Assembly (NCBI GenBank): GCA_951230915.1
Contig: OX579638.1
Span: forward strand, 6,094,696 to 6,158,695
Reading direction: 5' to 3'
Length of the DNA stretch: 64,000 nucleotides
Source: Antitrichia curtipendula
Lineage: Eukaryota > Streptophyta > Bryopsida > Hypnales > Leucodontaceae
Part shown: in pieces, positions 47,379 to 57,470 of the stretch
Layout of the letters: every line of letters starts with the position of its first letter
Numbering within the stretch: the stretch's first letter is position 1
Notes under the pieces: model-generated
Database searches by the model: none
What the model was told of the DNA's origin: nothing
What the model saw: only the letters and a program-made list of their open reading frames with translations
Made by a program: the position numbers and the translations under genes

Positions 47379-48830
47379 ATTCCAGATGTGGACCTGCTAT
47401 GATGACACTCTAATCTAACATTTCGTATGATATGGAATGCTGCAGTGGTGCACAGATGCAGGACATTCCTGAGGACTTGAGCCCAAGGAAGCTTGCAGCC
47501 TTCGTCGACTGCTGGATACATTCCTTCGAGTACATCGGAGAGCACAATCCGGCGGCAGTTTTCCGATGCAACCTCAACGTCACGGAGTGGTGGTTGGAGT
47601 TCGTGATAGAGGAAGGCAAGGCTCTCATCGTCCCGATGCTGAGACATCTCGACAAGGTGCACAAACCAACTGGGCTAAACGTCACGGAGATGCAAGGCCT
47701 TGATGGGCATACAGTTCTTATCGTTGTGGAGGAAAAGATACCGAAGAGTGACCAGTTCATCACCTACGGCTTAATCCTGGACTACGCTAAGCTCAACATG
47801 ACAAAGTGCAAGTCCATGACAGACAGATCCTTGTTGTTCTGTAGAAGCACCTCATCACCCCATTGGAGTGTGGTTGAAATGAAATCTCAATGGGATTTGA
47901 TTGACGAGGATCGGATCGACGTTGGAGCTCCGGAGGGTCCAGTTGTTCACAGTACTCCTACCAAACCATCTCCGAAGAAGAAGGCCAAGAAGCGCAAGTC
48001 AGCTGCCGGAGCTCCAGGTGACAAAGAGGTGGCAGAAGAAGCCACATCATCTGGGAAAAAGCGAAAGGTAGGGACCGAGTTATCTATTCACGTGTGCGTG
48101 AATATGGAAGAGAGCGAAATCAAGAAGCTAACAAGGGAGGACATGACTAAGATGAAGAAGTTGTATGACACCCATTTCACGGACTTGTACCGATGGGGGA
48201 AGAAACCATTCTGCAACGTGGCCGGAAATCCCATCCGCGTACACTACGATTGCCTGCACGAGGCTCCCCCTGGAATTCTCGTGTACAGAGGGATAGAGCA
48301 AAGCCGCCTTGAAGGGATCACGAACAAGGCCAGAATCGCACCTGACTTCAACTCAGATAATAGAGTTATAACGATGCTCCCTGTCGAGCGCGGTCCTTAT
48401 GGGGACAAGAAGAAAGCCGACTTCTACAAAGAGGAGCCCGACAAGGCGGTTTTCAGCACAAAGACTCAGTACTTCATTATAGGGGGACAACACATTGTGA
48501 GGGCGTACAGGAATCTGGTGAAAGACGGCGAGATAGTAGAGGCGGACAGGAAGTTAGCGACGACATTCAACATAGTACCCATCTTTGCCAAGAAGGAGAA
48601 CTTCGATAACGTGTTGTTGCTTTCACGGGCCCTCAACCAAAATCTTGCTGGCAAACAGAAAGAGTAGTGCTTCACGAAGCAACTAATCAACGCCAGGATC
48701 AAATGGAGAGACATGGGCAGCCCGCAACCAGAACTCTTGGGCAGGCAGCACGACAAGAAGTATCTGGTATGAGTGATGTCAAATGCCCTCATTTGGTTGG
48801 TCCACTACTAAATGCAGTTTTCATTCTCAA

Positions 48831-51800
48831 TATCGTGGGATCCCCTGATGCTAATGTAGCTCTCAATCTAGGATCATGAGTTCGCTTACTCTAGAATGAA
48901 ATGTCCACTTCGAGTGTCGAAATACATGGTGACTTCCTCCAAAATAGTTTATCATCGTGAAACCCCTGATGCTTCAATGCTGTACATGGTCCTGTACTAA
49001 TAGTCCCGTTGTGTTTCTGGTCTTGAGCAGGCATTTCATCCGTCCCTTGTGACAATCTTCATGGGTCAAAAGCCGAAAGACAACAAGGAGCTGCGGATTC
49101 CACTTGCCTTTCTCGAGGACGACAAGGATGTTGACAGATGGATTAAAATCGAGGAGAAGTACATGACAAGGTTGCTGCCGGACACCGCAAGGTCAGTCAA
49201 TGAGACCGGATCTCTGAAGCGCAAGCCCCTTACTGCAAACGATTTCAAGACGTTGTATGGGCTTCGAGCGGAAGACATCAACTACCTTGCGACTCTCGTG
49301 GAAGAGAAAATAATTTCCGTGAAGAGCTCCAAGGTCAAGACCCCGAAACCCTTCACGACTCTTGCTTCGGCAGGCGCCAAGGAGCGCCTCATTTGGGGGA
49401 TGAAGAACAAGTTGATGCTTCACTACAGAAAGCATCCACTACCCAGCAAGAAGCCGGAGTACAAACCATACTCCCCAACGGAGTGGGACAACTTCGCGAA
49501 GGAGAAGGGAATAGATCGCGAGCAAGTAGAGCTTTGGGTGAACAAAGCCATGGATTCGCATTCCGGATCGAAGTGGCTGCTGGATCGCACAGCGGGGCTT
49601 AACAAGACGATCGACCCGGCTGACTGTCTGCAATTTGTGCGGGACATGTGGGAGGCGTAATTTAGTTCGACGGCGACCATTGGAGTGGAGGAGGCGCTTG
49701 AGAAGGGGTACTCCGAGAACTACATGTGCAGAGTCTTGGACAACCACTCCGGGAATCTCAGCAGTGTTCTGAGGAACCCCGACGTCGTTTCTTGGCGGGA
49801 TGGAAGTAAGCCACACATGTACTTCTGGTTTCTCTTTGAGCAGACGGATTTGGGATCACGGGCAAAACTTCTGGAGGATCGAAGACTGAGACTATTCTTC
49901 GACGCTTTGGAGTGCTACGACCCATTCACGAAGCTTATCACAGCCCGGTCTGCCGCCGTACTCCTTACTGATGTAGAGGGATACCACATGCTGTGTCTTC
50001 ATTTGGAGAAGAGAAGACGTGAAAACGGCAACACTAGAGTGTGGGACCTGCACCTCATCAATTACATGACGGCACCAGAGGACAGATTCCCGGAGGCTGT
50101 CGCCGGGGAGGGTTTCAACGTCTTCGTTGTGTTCTGCTTCGGGTACAGCAAGGACTTTGGTTTGCAATTGTCTTTCAAAACCTTCTTCCCGGGAGAATCA
50201 AAAGAGATGAAGCAAGTGTACAGGTCCAAGGAGCATCGAGATGACTTCACATATTGGAGACGGCAGAATTTGCCGTACTTGAAGATGTCGAAGGCCATGA
50301 TCATCTTCTTTGAGCACGTATATGGCGACCTTATCCTCGTCAACATTAACGGTGGACCAAAGTTCACATTCCTAGGAATGGTACGCAACTGATTGTCCCT
50401 CTCCTTTTCATCGCCTTCCAATATTATGTTGATCCCATAAACTAGCAGATATTGACGTATTCTTCTTCCCCATCTGCTGTAGAGTGCCAAAGTGAAAGTC
50501 CTCGAAGTTGTGAAATCCGCGGAGGCTGCATATGAAAGTCAAGCCTTTGCGAGACAAACGTGGGACCACTTCCACTTGAAGCTGAAGCCACTGTCTGAGC
50601 ACCAAGTACTGAACGACGAGGAGCAAGACTCGGATGAGGAGGAAGAAGCGTACAAGGAATTGGACAATTCCGGTGAACGAGAACATGAAGGAGGAACCGG
50701 ATTATTGCAAGGGAACAATAAGGTCAGTGTACACTTCTTGTTGAGCCATCGTGAGATCTCCGGATGCCTGGCAGCACACATCAATGATATACACTATCCC
50801 AATGGCTTTCTGATTTCCAGTGTCGTTGGCATGTTCCGACGCAGGAGGACTCTTCGCAAGGAAGGGGGCAGACGGGTGACTTCGAGACTCCGCCCTTGGT
50901 CATTAAATTAGAAAAGGAAGTTCGTCTAGCACGGGAGAGCGTGAGGGAAGGGCATGGGGAGGGAGTTTGGAATTCACGAGCTGGTTCAGGTGCTGCTTGT
51001 CACTATAGTGAATTAGAGGACGACGCTGCGGACGCGACGCTTACTGACAAGAGAAAAATCCGTAAGAAAGCCGTCAAGAACTCTTCGAAGTCAGTCAGAG
51101 GTCCAGAGCAGTCGACGCAGGAGAAGCGGAAAAAACCAGAAATCAAGAAGAAGCTTTCTGATGTTCTGGAGAAGGTGAAGGACAAGGTAATCGTTAAGAA
51201 GAAGAGCAAGAGCACCGTAGTGCTAGCGGCGGAGAAGTTCTTGGAGGACGGAATCACCTCGTCACCTGACGTGGAAGTGATTAAGAAGGACCGGTTTGTT
51301 CATCGCTCAGATCCTGAGATGGTGGCAACCGGAAATCAACAGGGCAAGGGCTCCGGCGACGATGCAGTGGATTCGCCGTCACCGGAAGCGTCGAAAGCCG
51401 CGAAGACACTTATTTCCTGCCCCTCTCGACCGTCACATTTAGAGTCCACCGACGATACACTCTCGGGTGCTGAGCACACTCAGATGTCTGATGCGGAGCA
51501 GGGAAATGGAGAGGGTCCGATCGTTCAGTCACCTGTGAAGCAGGATTGTCTATCCGGACGTGACGTGGGGTTTTCACATCCGGATGTCCGTCGGCGTCAG
51601 TCCGGACGCGTCCTGACGCGTTAGAATTGCGTCAGGATCAAAAAAAAATTATTTTTTTTTTTTTTTTTCAAGGACGGCCTGTCCGTCGACCTGGACGGAC
51701 CGTCTGTCCACAAGGACGGACCAGCCGTCCACAAAAAAAAATTTTTTTTTTTTTTTTTCGTCGAGGACGGCCTGTCCGTCGACCTGGACGGCCGTCCGTC

Positions 51801-52346
51801 CACAGGGATGGACCAGCCGTCCACTGGACGGACAGATTGTCTACAAAAAAAAAAAAAAAAAAAAAAATTTTTTTTTTTTGGATCTTGACGGACGCCGGGG
51901 TTGAATCCTGACGTCCGCCCGGACATCCTGATGGACTGACAGGACGTGACGGGGACAACCCTGCTGTGAAGGAGGCAAGATGACCGCAGGAGGAAGTTGC
52001 CCAGTCGTCATCGGGGGATCTCATGATGGCACAGGAGGACCCGGTCGTCGTTGGGCAAGACGGTCAGTCACCTAGCCCTGCACTTGGCTGCACGCTGGAG
52101 CTTTCCAGCATACATGAAGAGGTGAATCAGTTGAGGACTAGAGAGTCTGAGTTGCTATCGAGTCCTGCAAGTGAGACGCGGATCCCAGGGAAGGAGGAAT
52201 CAGAACTTGCAACCAGCACTTTGGTATCGGGTGAGATGCTAAAGGAGACACCGGTTATCTCCCATGACTATGTTACTTCTAGATGCGAGGGGAAGGGTAT
52301 AGAGACGGTGGAGGAGAACCTTCCTTCATCGGGGGATCCTACGATA
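48831..52346. repeat. Palindrome cluster 4 (introns 2 and 4, and exon 5)
   Basis: 48831-48850 and 48953-48971 (one base short) lie in intron 2, and 50747-50766 in intron 4. 52009-52028 and 52327-52346 lie inside coding exon 5, as CATCGGGGGATC-type variants that keep the frame open. Confidence 0.85.
51541..51963. mobile_element. hAT-like MITE, copy 2, inserted in exon 5
   Basis: Starts CAGGATTGTCTATCCGGACG and ends CGGGGACAACCCTG, flanked by an 8-bp duplication CTGTGAAG (51533-51540, 51964-51971). It is 423 bp, closely related to 35247-35701 but in reverse orientation, with the same A-run/T-run hairpins and GTCCGTC words. Removing it with one duplication copy restores the reading frame of exon 5 (apart from the TGA at 51981). 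Confidence 0.93.
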
Positions 52347-52918
52347 GTGCCTTTGGAAAAGCGCGTGCAGGTGGACATGAGTGTTGACATTCGAAGGGAT
52401 GCTATGACGGATTTGGACTTATTCAGTCCCGTACCAGGTAGGGACTCATCGAGGCTTGAGGAAGCATCTGTAGTAAACATCGCCTTCGAGGCAGCAGGTG
52501 AGGTTGCTCGAGAAAGCGATACAGGTGTGGACACGGGGGTTTTGGATGCCTTGCCCTTAGATGGGGCAGAGGTTCTGAAGGTCAGCAATTTTGATGTGTT
52601 CAAGGAGTTATGTCATTTCTCGAGTCTAAATTCATACCCCAATCGACGACTAGATAATCCGAAGTCAAAGCATCTGGAAGCCGTAAGGCAAGCAAATCGT
52701 TTCATATACGAAGAGGTGTTTAACTGGAATCTTGAACAGGGGGCGCCGTCACAAGATACTTTGAAAGTACCGGAGAGCGATGCGTCGAAGCAGAGGGGAA
52801 ATGAGATGGAAGACGTCACAGGTGCTTGAGTGCTCTACTATTTCATTGTATCATATTTTGTTTTAAAGCTATGTCTCCTGAATTGACTCTAACTACATGT
52901 TTCTTTTGTCTTTTGCAG

Positions 52919-53574
52919 AGCTTGGAATGCCTTCCTTGCCTGTGGCGAGTTCATCGAGAGAGGTAGTTTTCAGACGGTACTCTGTGGTCCTTGACCTCAA
53001 TGGGCTTCTTCTTCACAGATCCTTTGATGATCGTAATCGACGCAAGATTGTACCCCGTCCGGGTGTTGTAGAGTTCCTTGACTGGTTGCGTAGACATGCA
53101 GCCGTTGCGTTCTAGAGCAGCGCTTTGAGCCGGAATGTGAGGTCTCTACTGGATACCCTTCTGCGGCCCACCTCATTTAAAGCAGCGGACGTCATTGTTC
53201 TCTCGCAGGAGGATTGCAGGGTGTCGTCCTTTAGAGACCGCAACAATCCGGATAGGCCCTACTTCTTGAAGGATCTGACCACCTTCGCCACAATCGCAAA
53301 TTTGAATTCCTTAGACAATATTCTTCTAATTGATGACAGTCCGATTAAGAACCTCCTGAATGATCCATGCACCGTTGTTCATCCGAAAACATGGGCCGGT
53401 GATCTGAGGGACTACTTCTTGGAGGGGCAGTTGAAGCCATGGCTTCAGGATCTGTTTCAGTCAAACGAGAGTGTTGTCTCGTACGTCTTGAACCATCCAC
53501 TTCCGGGTGGTCAGAGGTCGGAGATTAAGTTTTCCAGGCTGGCGAAGAATATTCTGGGCGGAATTCCTAAATAG
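52919..53574 (+). pseudogene. FCP1/NIF-type phosphatase-like exon (exon 6)
   Basis: The domain runs from VVLDLNGLLLHR to IDDSPIKN and HPKTWAGDLRDYFLEGQLKPW. HAD-type FCP1/SCP phosphatases use D-x-D-G-x; here the first Asp is kept, the second is Asn (DLNGL), as in a plant subfamily I recall. The IDDS motif is present. At 53113 a TAG sits where family members usually have Trp in W-S-S-A. FCP1-like proteins usually dephosphorylate RNA polymerase II C-terminal repeats or other Ser/Thr targets; with N for D, activity is doubtful. As the end of a transposon gene it may be a captured host domain. The end TAG/TAA follows GGIPK. Confidence 0.8.
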
Positions 53575-54857
53575 GGTTGTTTTTTCATACTCGGTAGGCG
53601 TTATCAAGAGATCTCACGATGATATCTGGGACTTCTTTATAATTAGAGATAGTGGGTGTCACAATATTGGTAGAACAGACTATAATCATAGTAAATGTAT
53701 CTTCTATAACTGACTTCGACGCTTATGTTCATAACAGAGAAACTGGTTGACCTTATAAATTTACTTGTAATCTTCATAGTAATGCGATCATCGTGATATC
53801 TCACGATGCTTTCTTTTACTTCAGTGTTGTTGTAGTCGAATACCAAGCTGTTCTTGTTCTCTCTTTAAAGTACTCTATTTTCCGTCCCTTCTGTGAGTTA
53901 CTGTTTTCTAATGTCTGTAATCGATATGATGGGAATTTCCAGCGAATTCGCTAATGTGGTTGTTTATTTCTTAGTATGGCCGTCTGTTTTCCATGATCCT
54001 GTAATATGTAAATGATAATCCTTCGGGCAGACTCATTTTGTTAAATTTGCATAGTTTTAGGATTTTCTCGGAAGAGATGTAGATGTCTGATTTGTCTCAC
54101 AAATGCTCTCCGTTTTATGAGTCATTCATTATGTTTTTGTCAGATACTTCATTTACGCTCTCGGTATTCTATTACCCCTCTACCTTCTTTGGAATAATTT
54201 TAATCGTATTTGAATTGAGGTAAGTTGAGGCCCCTAGCCTTCCCACTGCTGACTCTTCATCAGGAGATCTCCCGTTACATGATTCCTTATACATGTCATA
54301 TCTTTATTCTGAGTGCGTATGGTATCATTGTTTTGTTTCTTATTTCTTTCGCTTAGAATTCGTTCTTACAATATATATTTTTTTTTCTTACCAACTCATT
54401 CGTCCATCAGTAATATGGACACTGGTTCAGTTTGCTTCTGCATAAACTCTTCGGATGTTTTTTTGTAATAAGCTCGTCCATTACCTCATCCGGAGATCTC
54501 CTGATGTTCGATAATTCTGCTTTTCGGGTACGGGTGTATTACTCTTTTACACTCTGCATCACGGGATTTCACGATACGAATCTTCATGGTCTACCTCGGT
54601 CCGAATTCTTTTCCTCTGAGTCTACCACCACATGTGGAGGTAGTTTTTTAGTTCATTTTAGTTTATAAATGATCTACATTCTCCATAAGCAGTTCACTTA
54701 AGAATGGAGCCCTACTTCTCTCGATCATCTCGGAATTACTTTGAACCGATGGGAGCATAATTACACAAGCCTTACATTTTTCCCAAAGCTTCTGGGGGTC
54801 ATCGGAAGTACGAATTGTTTTCTACGTTCTTCTTTATAATTTTATTAGTAAATCGGA
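53575..54857. other. 3' flank with palindromes, no gene seen
   Basis: Probable 3' UTR and spacer. It carries palindromes at 53602-53621, 53789-53808 (CATCGTGATATCTCACGATG), 54258-54277, 54487-54506 and 54557-54576. Open frames here (for example 54432-54668) are partly built from palindrome sequence. Confidence 0.6.
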
Positions 54858-55457
54858 ATGCTTGATTACTGCAGTTCATGGAACACTGATCCCTTGTTCT
54901 GGTATGCTACAGACAGTTTCATAGGATATATTCCATCAGGAGATCTCCCGATAATTAAGGTCACATTTCCTTTCATTATAGGTATGGTGTCCTTGACTGT
55001 GGGCGGGTGTTGTTCTCTGCAGGCGGTGGTGATCCTGATACTCACGGGTGCTCTCTGCAGTGGCGATTCTCCTTCGGATCTCCAAATTAATGTGAAGACA
55101 TTATCACGCTTCGAGGCGTTCATTAGTCTTCTGCTGATAACGACTTCCGTTTTCCTCTGGTCGAATATGCATTGGTCGTCATTGAAAGAGATTCTTGCAC
55201 GTTTTCTTCCACAAAAACTTATTTCGAGGTTATGGGGGATAACTTGTGGATGTGATTTACATTGCAAGTTGCAACTGCATCATCCTCATTGTCGACATGT
55301 ATTGAAGACCCTCGTTAGTGATCCTCATGCCAGGGAGGTACTTAAGAATCGAACGGTTCATTTCCTTGATATAGATCCTATGAACATGCGGATGCATTTA
55401 ATCCCCCCGGTCGTACATGTTAGAGATGACCCCAATTACTTGTACAGTAGACTCTGA
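54858..55457 (+). CDS. Unidentified open frame, possible membrane-associated C-terminal exon
   Basis: A 199-codon frame, unusually long for this AT-rich region. Two hydrophobic stretches (PFIIGMVSLTVGGCC and AFISLLLITTSVFLW) could span a membrane. A Cys/His cluster CGCDLHCKLQLHHPHCRH follows, then VHFLDIDPMNMRMHL. The first third is doubtful: it contains a palindrome (54934-54953), and CTCTGCAG near 55020 looks like a splice acceptor. I would trust roughly 55021-55457 as coding, as the last exon of an unidentified gene. No family recognised. Confidence 0.35.
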   Translation: MLDYCSSWNTDPLFWYATDSFIGYIPSGDLPIIKVTFPFIIGMVSLTVGGCCSLQAVVILILTGALCSGDSPSDLQINVKTLSRFEAFISLLLITTSVFLWSNMHWSSLKEILARFLPQKLISRLWGITCGCDLHCKLQLHHPHCRHVLKTLVSDPHAREVLKNRTVHFLDIDPMNMRMHLIPPVVHVRDDPNYLYSRL

Positions 55458-55848
55458 AATGCAAGCTAATTTCATATTCATTTCAGAGGCGCACGCCTAA
55501 GTATGCTTTAGTGTATCTTTACGAATGAATTGTGGTGATTTCACCTTACTTCACTATACAATTGTCTCTATTTTGCAGAAATCTCTCTATTTGCATGCAT
55601 TGAACATGTCATTCTATATGCCTGTATAATGCTATGGAAATTTCATCTGGAGATCTCTTGATCTCCAATTCCCAATTTCAGTGATGGATTTCATACCTCC
55701 ATTTTGTTGTGGATCTCAATGCTTCTAACAAAATAAACATGTAGACATGTTAGCATTTGAATTCACAATATTTACACATGGTCTGCAATTTCCAGAAGTA
55801 AATTTGTAGACAAGTATTTCAATCTCTACATCATAAAATCCCTAGATG
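54934..55848. repeat. Palindrome cluster 5 (right subterminal)
   Basis: Copies at 54934-54953 (CATCAGGAGATCTCCCGATA), 55644-55663 (CATCTGGAGATCTCTTGATC) and a decayed one at 55829-55848; another half copy lies near 56017. Beyond the right TIR no copy is seen. Confidence 0.78.
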
Positions 55849-56057
55849 ATGGATTTGTTTCAATGAATAAAACAGCAAAAAACGCACCCTAAACGCTTAC
55901 AATGCCAAAGCGCGTTCTGTTATATGACTTTTAATATACATATGTGCTCAATTACCTATTATCCTAGCTACTTTCAACATCATGACGGTGATTTTTTCCA
56001 TAATGTCGGTTGTAATCATCATGGGATATCTTCCAAAAAGTCCGAAATTGGGCCCAA

Positions 56058-56083
56058 AGTCCAAAAGTAGTTAAATAGGGCAT
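56058..56083 (-). repeat. Right terminal inverted repeat of the giant transposon
   Basis: 26 bp ending AAGTAGTTAAATAGGGCAT, the exact complement of 26435-26460, followed by the target duplication ATTT (56084-56087). Confidence 0.88.
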
Positions 56084-56087
56084 ATTT

Positions 56088-57040
56088 TTGTAAAATGTAT
56101 TGTTTGTAACCCATCTATTGGGGATGTTGAAAGAAAAATCTGGGCAGGAAACCACATTAACAAAGTTTATTAAGGTAGAAGCTAAAGGGCGTAACATGTG
56201 GAATCAGAAATAGAATTTTAGGTAGGAGGAAGGTTTTGCTATTTAATTGTGTCATTAGATTTTGCTTGAAAAGATAATGGATTATGGTTGTAAGTTGTAC
56301 CTGAAGTCATTCCTCCTTGTTTGGAGTTTTCAGGATTTAGCTAACTAAGAAGAATAAAACCAAAATTTAATTGCATTTGACAGGCTAAGAGACAAACCAC
56401 TTTTTCCAAGGTATAGGTTTCACACAACAATGAAATTTACAAAAAATTAATGTAGAATGGGGTGAAAGCACACTACGGTTGTCCAAAATCGTAGTCACGG
56501 CAAAATTTCTGCACAGGATGAATGTTTAGAGTCAATTTTACTATGGTTCTGGTTGGTTTTTTGGAAAAAAAAAAATAAGGCAAAGTCTTACATCTCGTGC
56601 ACATTGAAAATTGCATAGCAAAAAAGTGACTTTCATCTATTAATTCAATGTATAAAGTACAAACATAAAATGTTTGTATTGTCACAGATTCAGCTTTAGC
56701 ATTGTTGTACTTATTGTGTCAAGTTTAGGAGTTCATTCTTGCAATGCAAAGAACTACATTCAATGTTCTAATGTTTACATACAATGTTTTGGCATTTCAC
56801 TAGGGTTTGGGGAATTTTATAAGAAAATATCCTTACAAATGTGTGATTTTGGTACAAGGTCCAAATTTTGACTTTAAAGTGTGTATTTTCATTTTAAATT
56901 TTAGAATCTATAAAAAGACCTTTTTATTGAGATGGGCCAATATTTCATTTTCGTATACATGATGTTTTGGTTACAATTTTCTCTATCGGAGATTTATTAG
57001 TTGAAACGTCCTGGCAGCCTCTAGGGTTTGCCCATTGTAC
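56088..57040. other. AT-rich DNA, no gene seen
   Basis: Spacer between the giant element and the next gene unit. Short frames (56473-56685, 56674-56871) have no motif. Confidence 0.5.
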
Positions 57041-57044
57041 ACAG

Positions 57045-57180
57045 AACGTACTGTACATACTTATTGTACAGCGGGAACCAATAGTCGTCTGCCACATATC
57101 ATCTAAATCGGGATTCACTACAACATCCCGGTTATACGGTGTGCTTTTGCAGCGACATTCTCTCTTGCACATTCGAAAAA
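57045..57180 (+). repeat. Direct repeat, left copy
   Basis: Homologous to 61040-61165 in the same orientation. Shared landmarks in order are ACCAATA/ACCAATG, CATCTAAATCGGGATTCAC / CTGCCTAAATCAGGATTCAC, ACATCCCGGTTAT / ACATCCAGGTTAT, GGTGCTTTT, and ACATTCTCT. The pair brackets the zinc-finger gene unit. Confidence 0.68.
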
Positions 57181-57240
57181 ATGCAGCGCTATCTTAATGT
57201 TGTCTAATCTTGTCTACTATCCATCATGTGTCTAGTTGTT

Positions 57241-57470
57241 TTGAATTTGCAGCACTTCACACGGAAGTTGAAGAAAGTGGACCAACCTCACAGCTCCGCT
57301 TACAATTTGCGCATTCGCGGGAGAGGAGCGAGGAGGGACGCTGAACGCACCGAGGTCAATTTCCACGAGATCGATTTTCGCAAAGGTACAGAACTGCCCA
57401 AGTTCCACAAAAGTCGATTTCCTCGGTGGTCGATTTCCGCGAGGTCTTTGTTTTGAGATTAGAACGACTG
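57241..57470 (+). other. Possible 5' exon of the zinc-finger gene
   Basis: A GC-richer stretch with an open frame (57226-57456) rich in Arg and Lys (KLKKVDQPHSSAYNLRIRGRGARR). It contains AAAG|GTACAG, a plausible donor near 57385. With the acceptor TTTTTTGTAG at 58029, it could be an untranslated or short coding first exon. I cannot fix the start. Confidence 0.3.

Larger units (their letters stand above)
46514..53574 (+). pseudogene. Six-exon gene of the giant element, C-terminal FCP1-like domain, four in-frame stops
   Basis: Exons proposed: 46514-46566, 47446-48766, 49031-50380, 50483-50722, 50845-52821 (interrupted by a hAT MITE plus its duplicated 8 bp) and 52919-53574. Every junction is GT/AG. 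Phases agree throughout (2, 0, 0, 0, 1), and the exons sum to 5166 bp, exactly 1722 codons. Four stops lie in this otherwise open frame: TAG 48665, TAA 49658, TGA 51981, TAG 53113. Exon 2 has a segment (YFIIGGQHIVRAYR) weakly like ParB/sulfiredoxin-fold proteins and a bipartite basic stretch (KKKAKKRK, GKKRKVG) that could be a nuclear signal. Exon 3 is unrecognised. Exon 4 ends acidic (DSDEEEEAYKELD), exon 5 is Lys- and Ser-rich, and exon 6 is an FCP1/NIF-type phosphatase domain. The stops show decay; the long preserved frame shows it once coded for one ~1700-aa protein. Exon 1 is the least certain. Confidence 0.72.
26435..56083. mobile_element. Giant DNA transposon (29.6 kb) with 26-bp TIRs, 4-bp TSD and dispersed 20-bp palindromes
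   Basis: The two ends are identical over 26 bp in inverted orientation (26435-26460 and 56058-56083). They are flanked by a 4-bp direct repeat ATTT (26431-26434 and 56084-56087). The element contains a DUF7869-like candidate transposase gene (minus, 31198-27813), a six-exon gene ending in an FCP1-like domain (plus, 46514-53574), a possible third coding region (54858-55457), and about 35 copies of a 20-bp palindrome. Later insertions inside it are 35247-35701, 37341-44082, 46198-46386 and 51541-51963; without them it would be ~21.8 kb. In-frame stops and the insertions mark it as an old, inactive copy. The 4-bp duplication and ATGCC end do not match any superfamily I can name with confidence. 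The 186-bp element 20793-20978 supports the boundaries independently. Confidence 0.85.

Noticed and set aside
48665..53115. Alternative genetic code (TAG/TAA read as Gln or Trp)
   Set aside because: All three stop codons interrupt the frame, including TGA. The 58042 gene uses no internal stops and ends normally; decay is simpler.
26732..55848. CRISPR-like or phage-like repeat array
   Set aside because: The palindromes are irregularly spaced, lie in introns and exons of a eukaryotic gene and have no conserved spacer length or cas genes.
26435..56083. Integrated giant virus
   Set aside because: No capsid, polymerase, packaging ATPase or other viral hallmark visible. Spliced genes, perfect TIRs, a target duplication and a MITE derivative fit a transposon.
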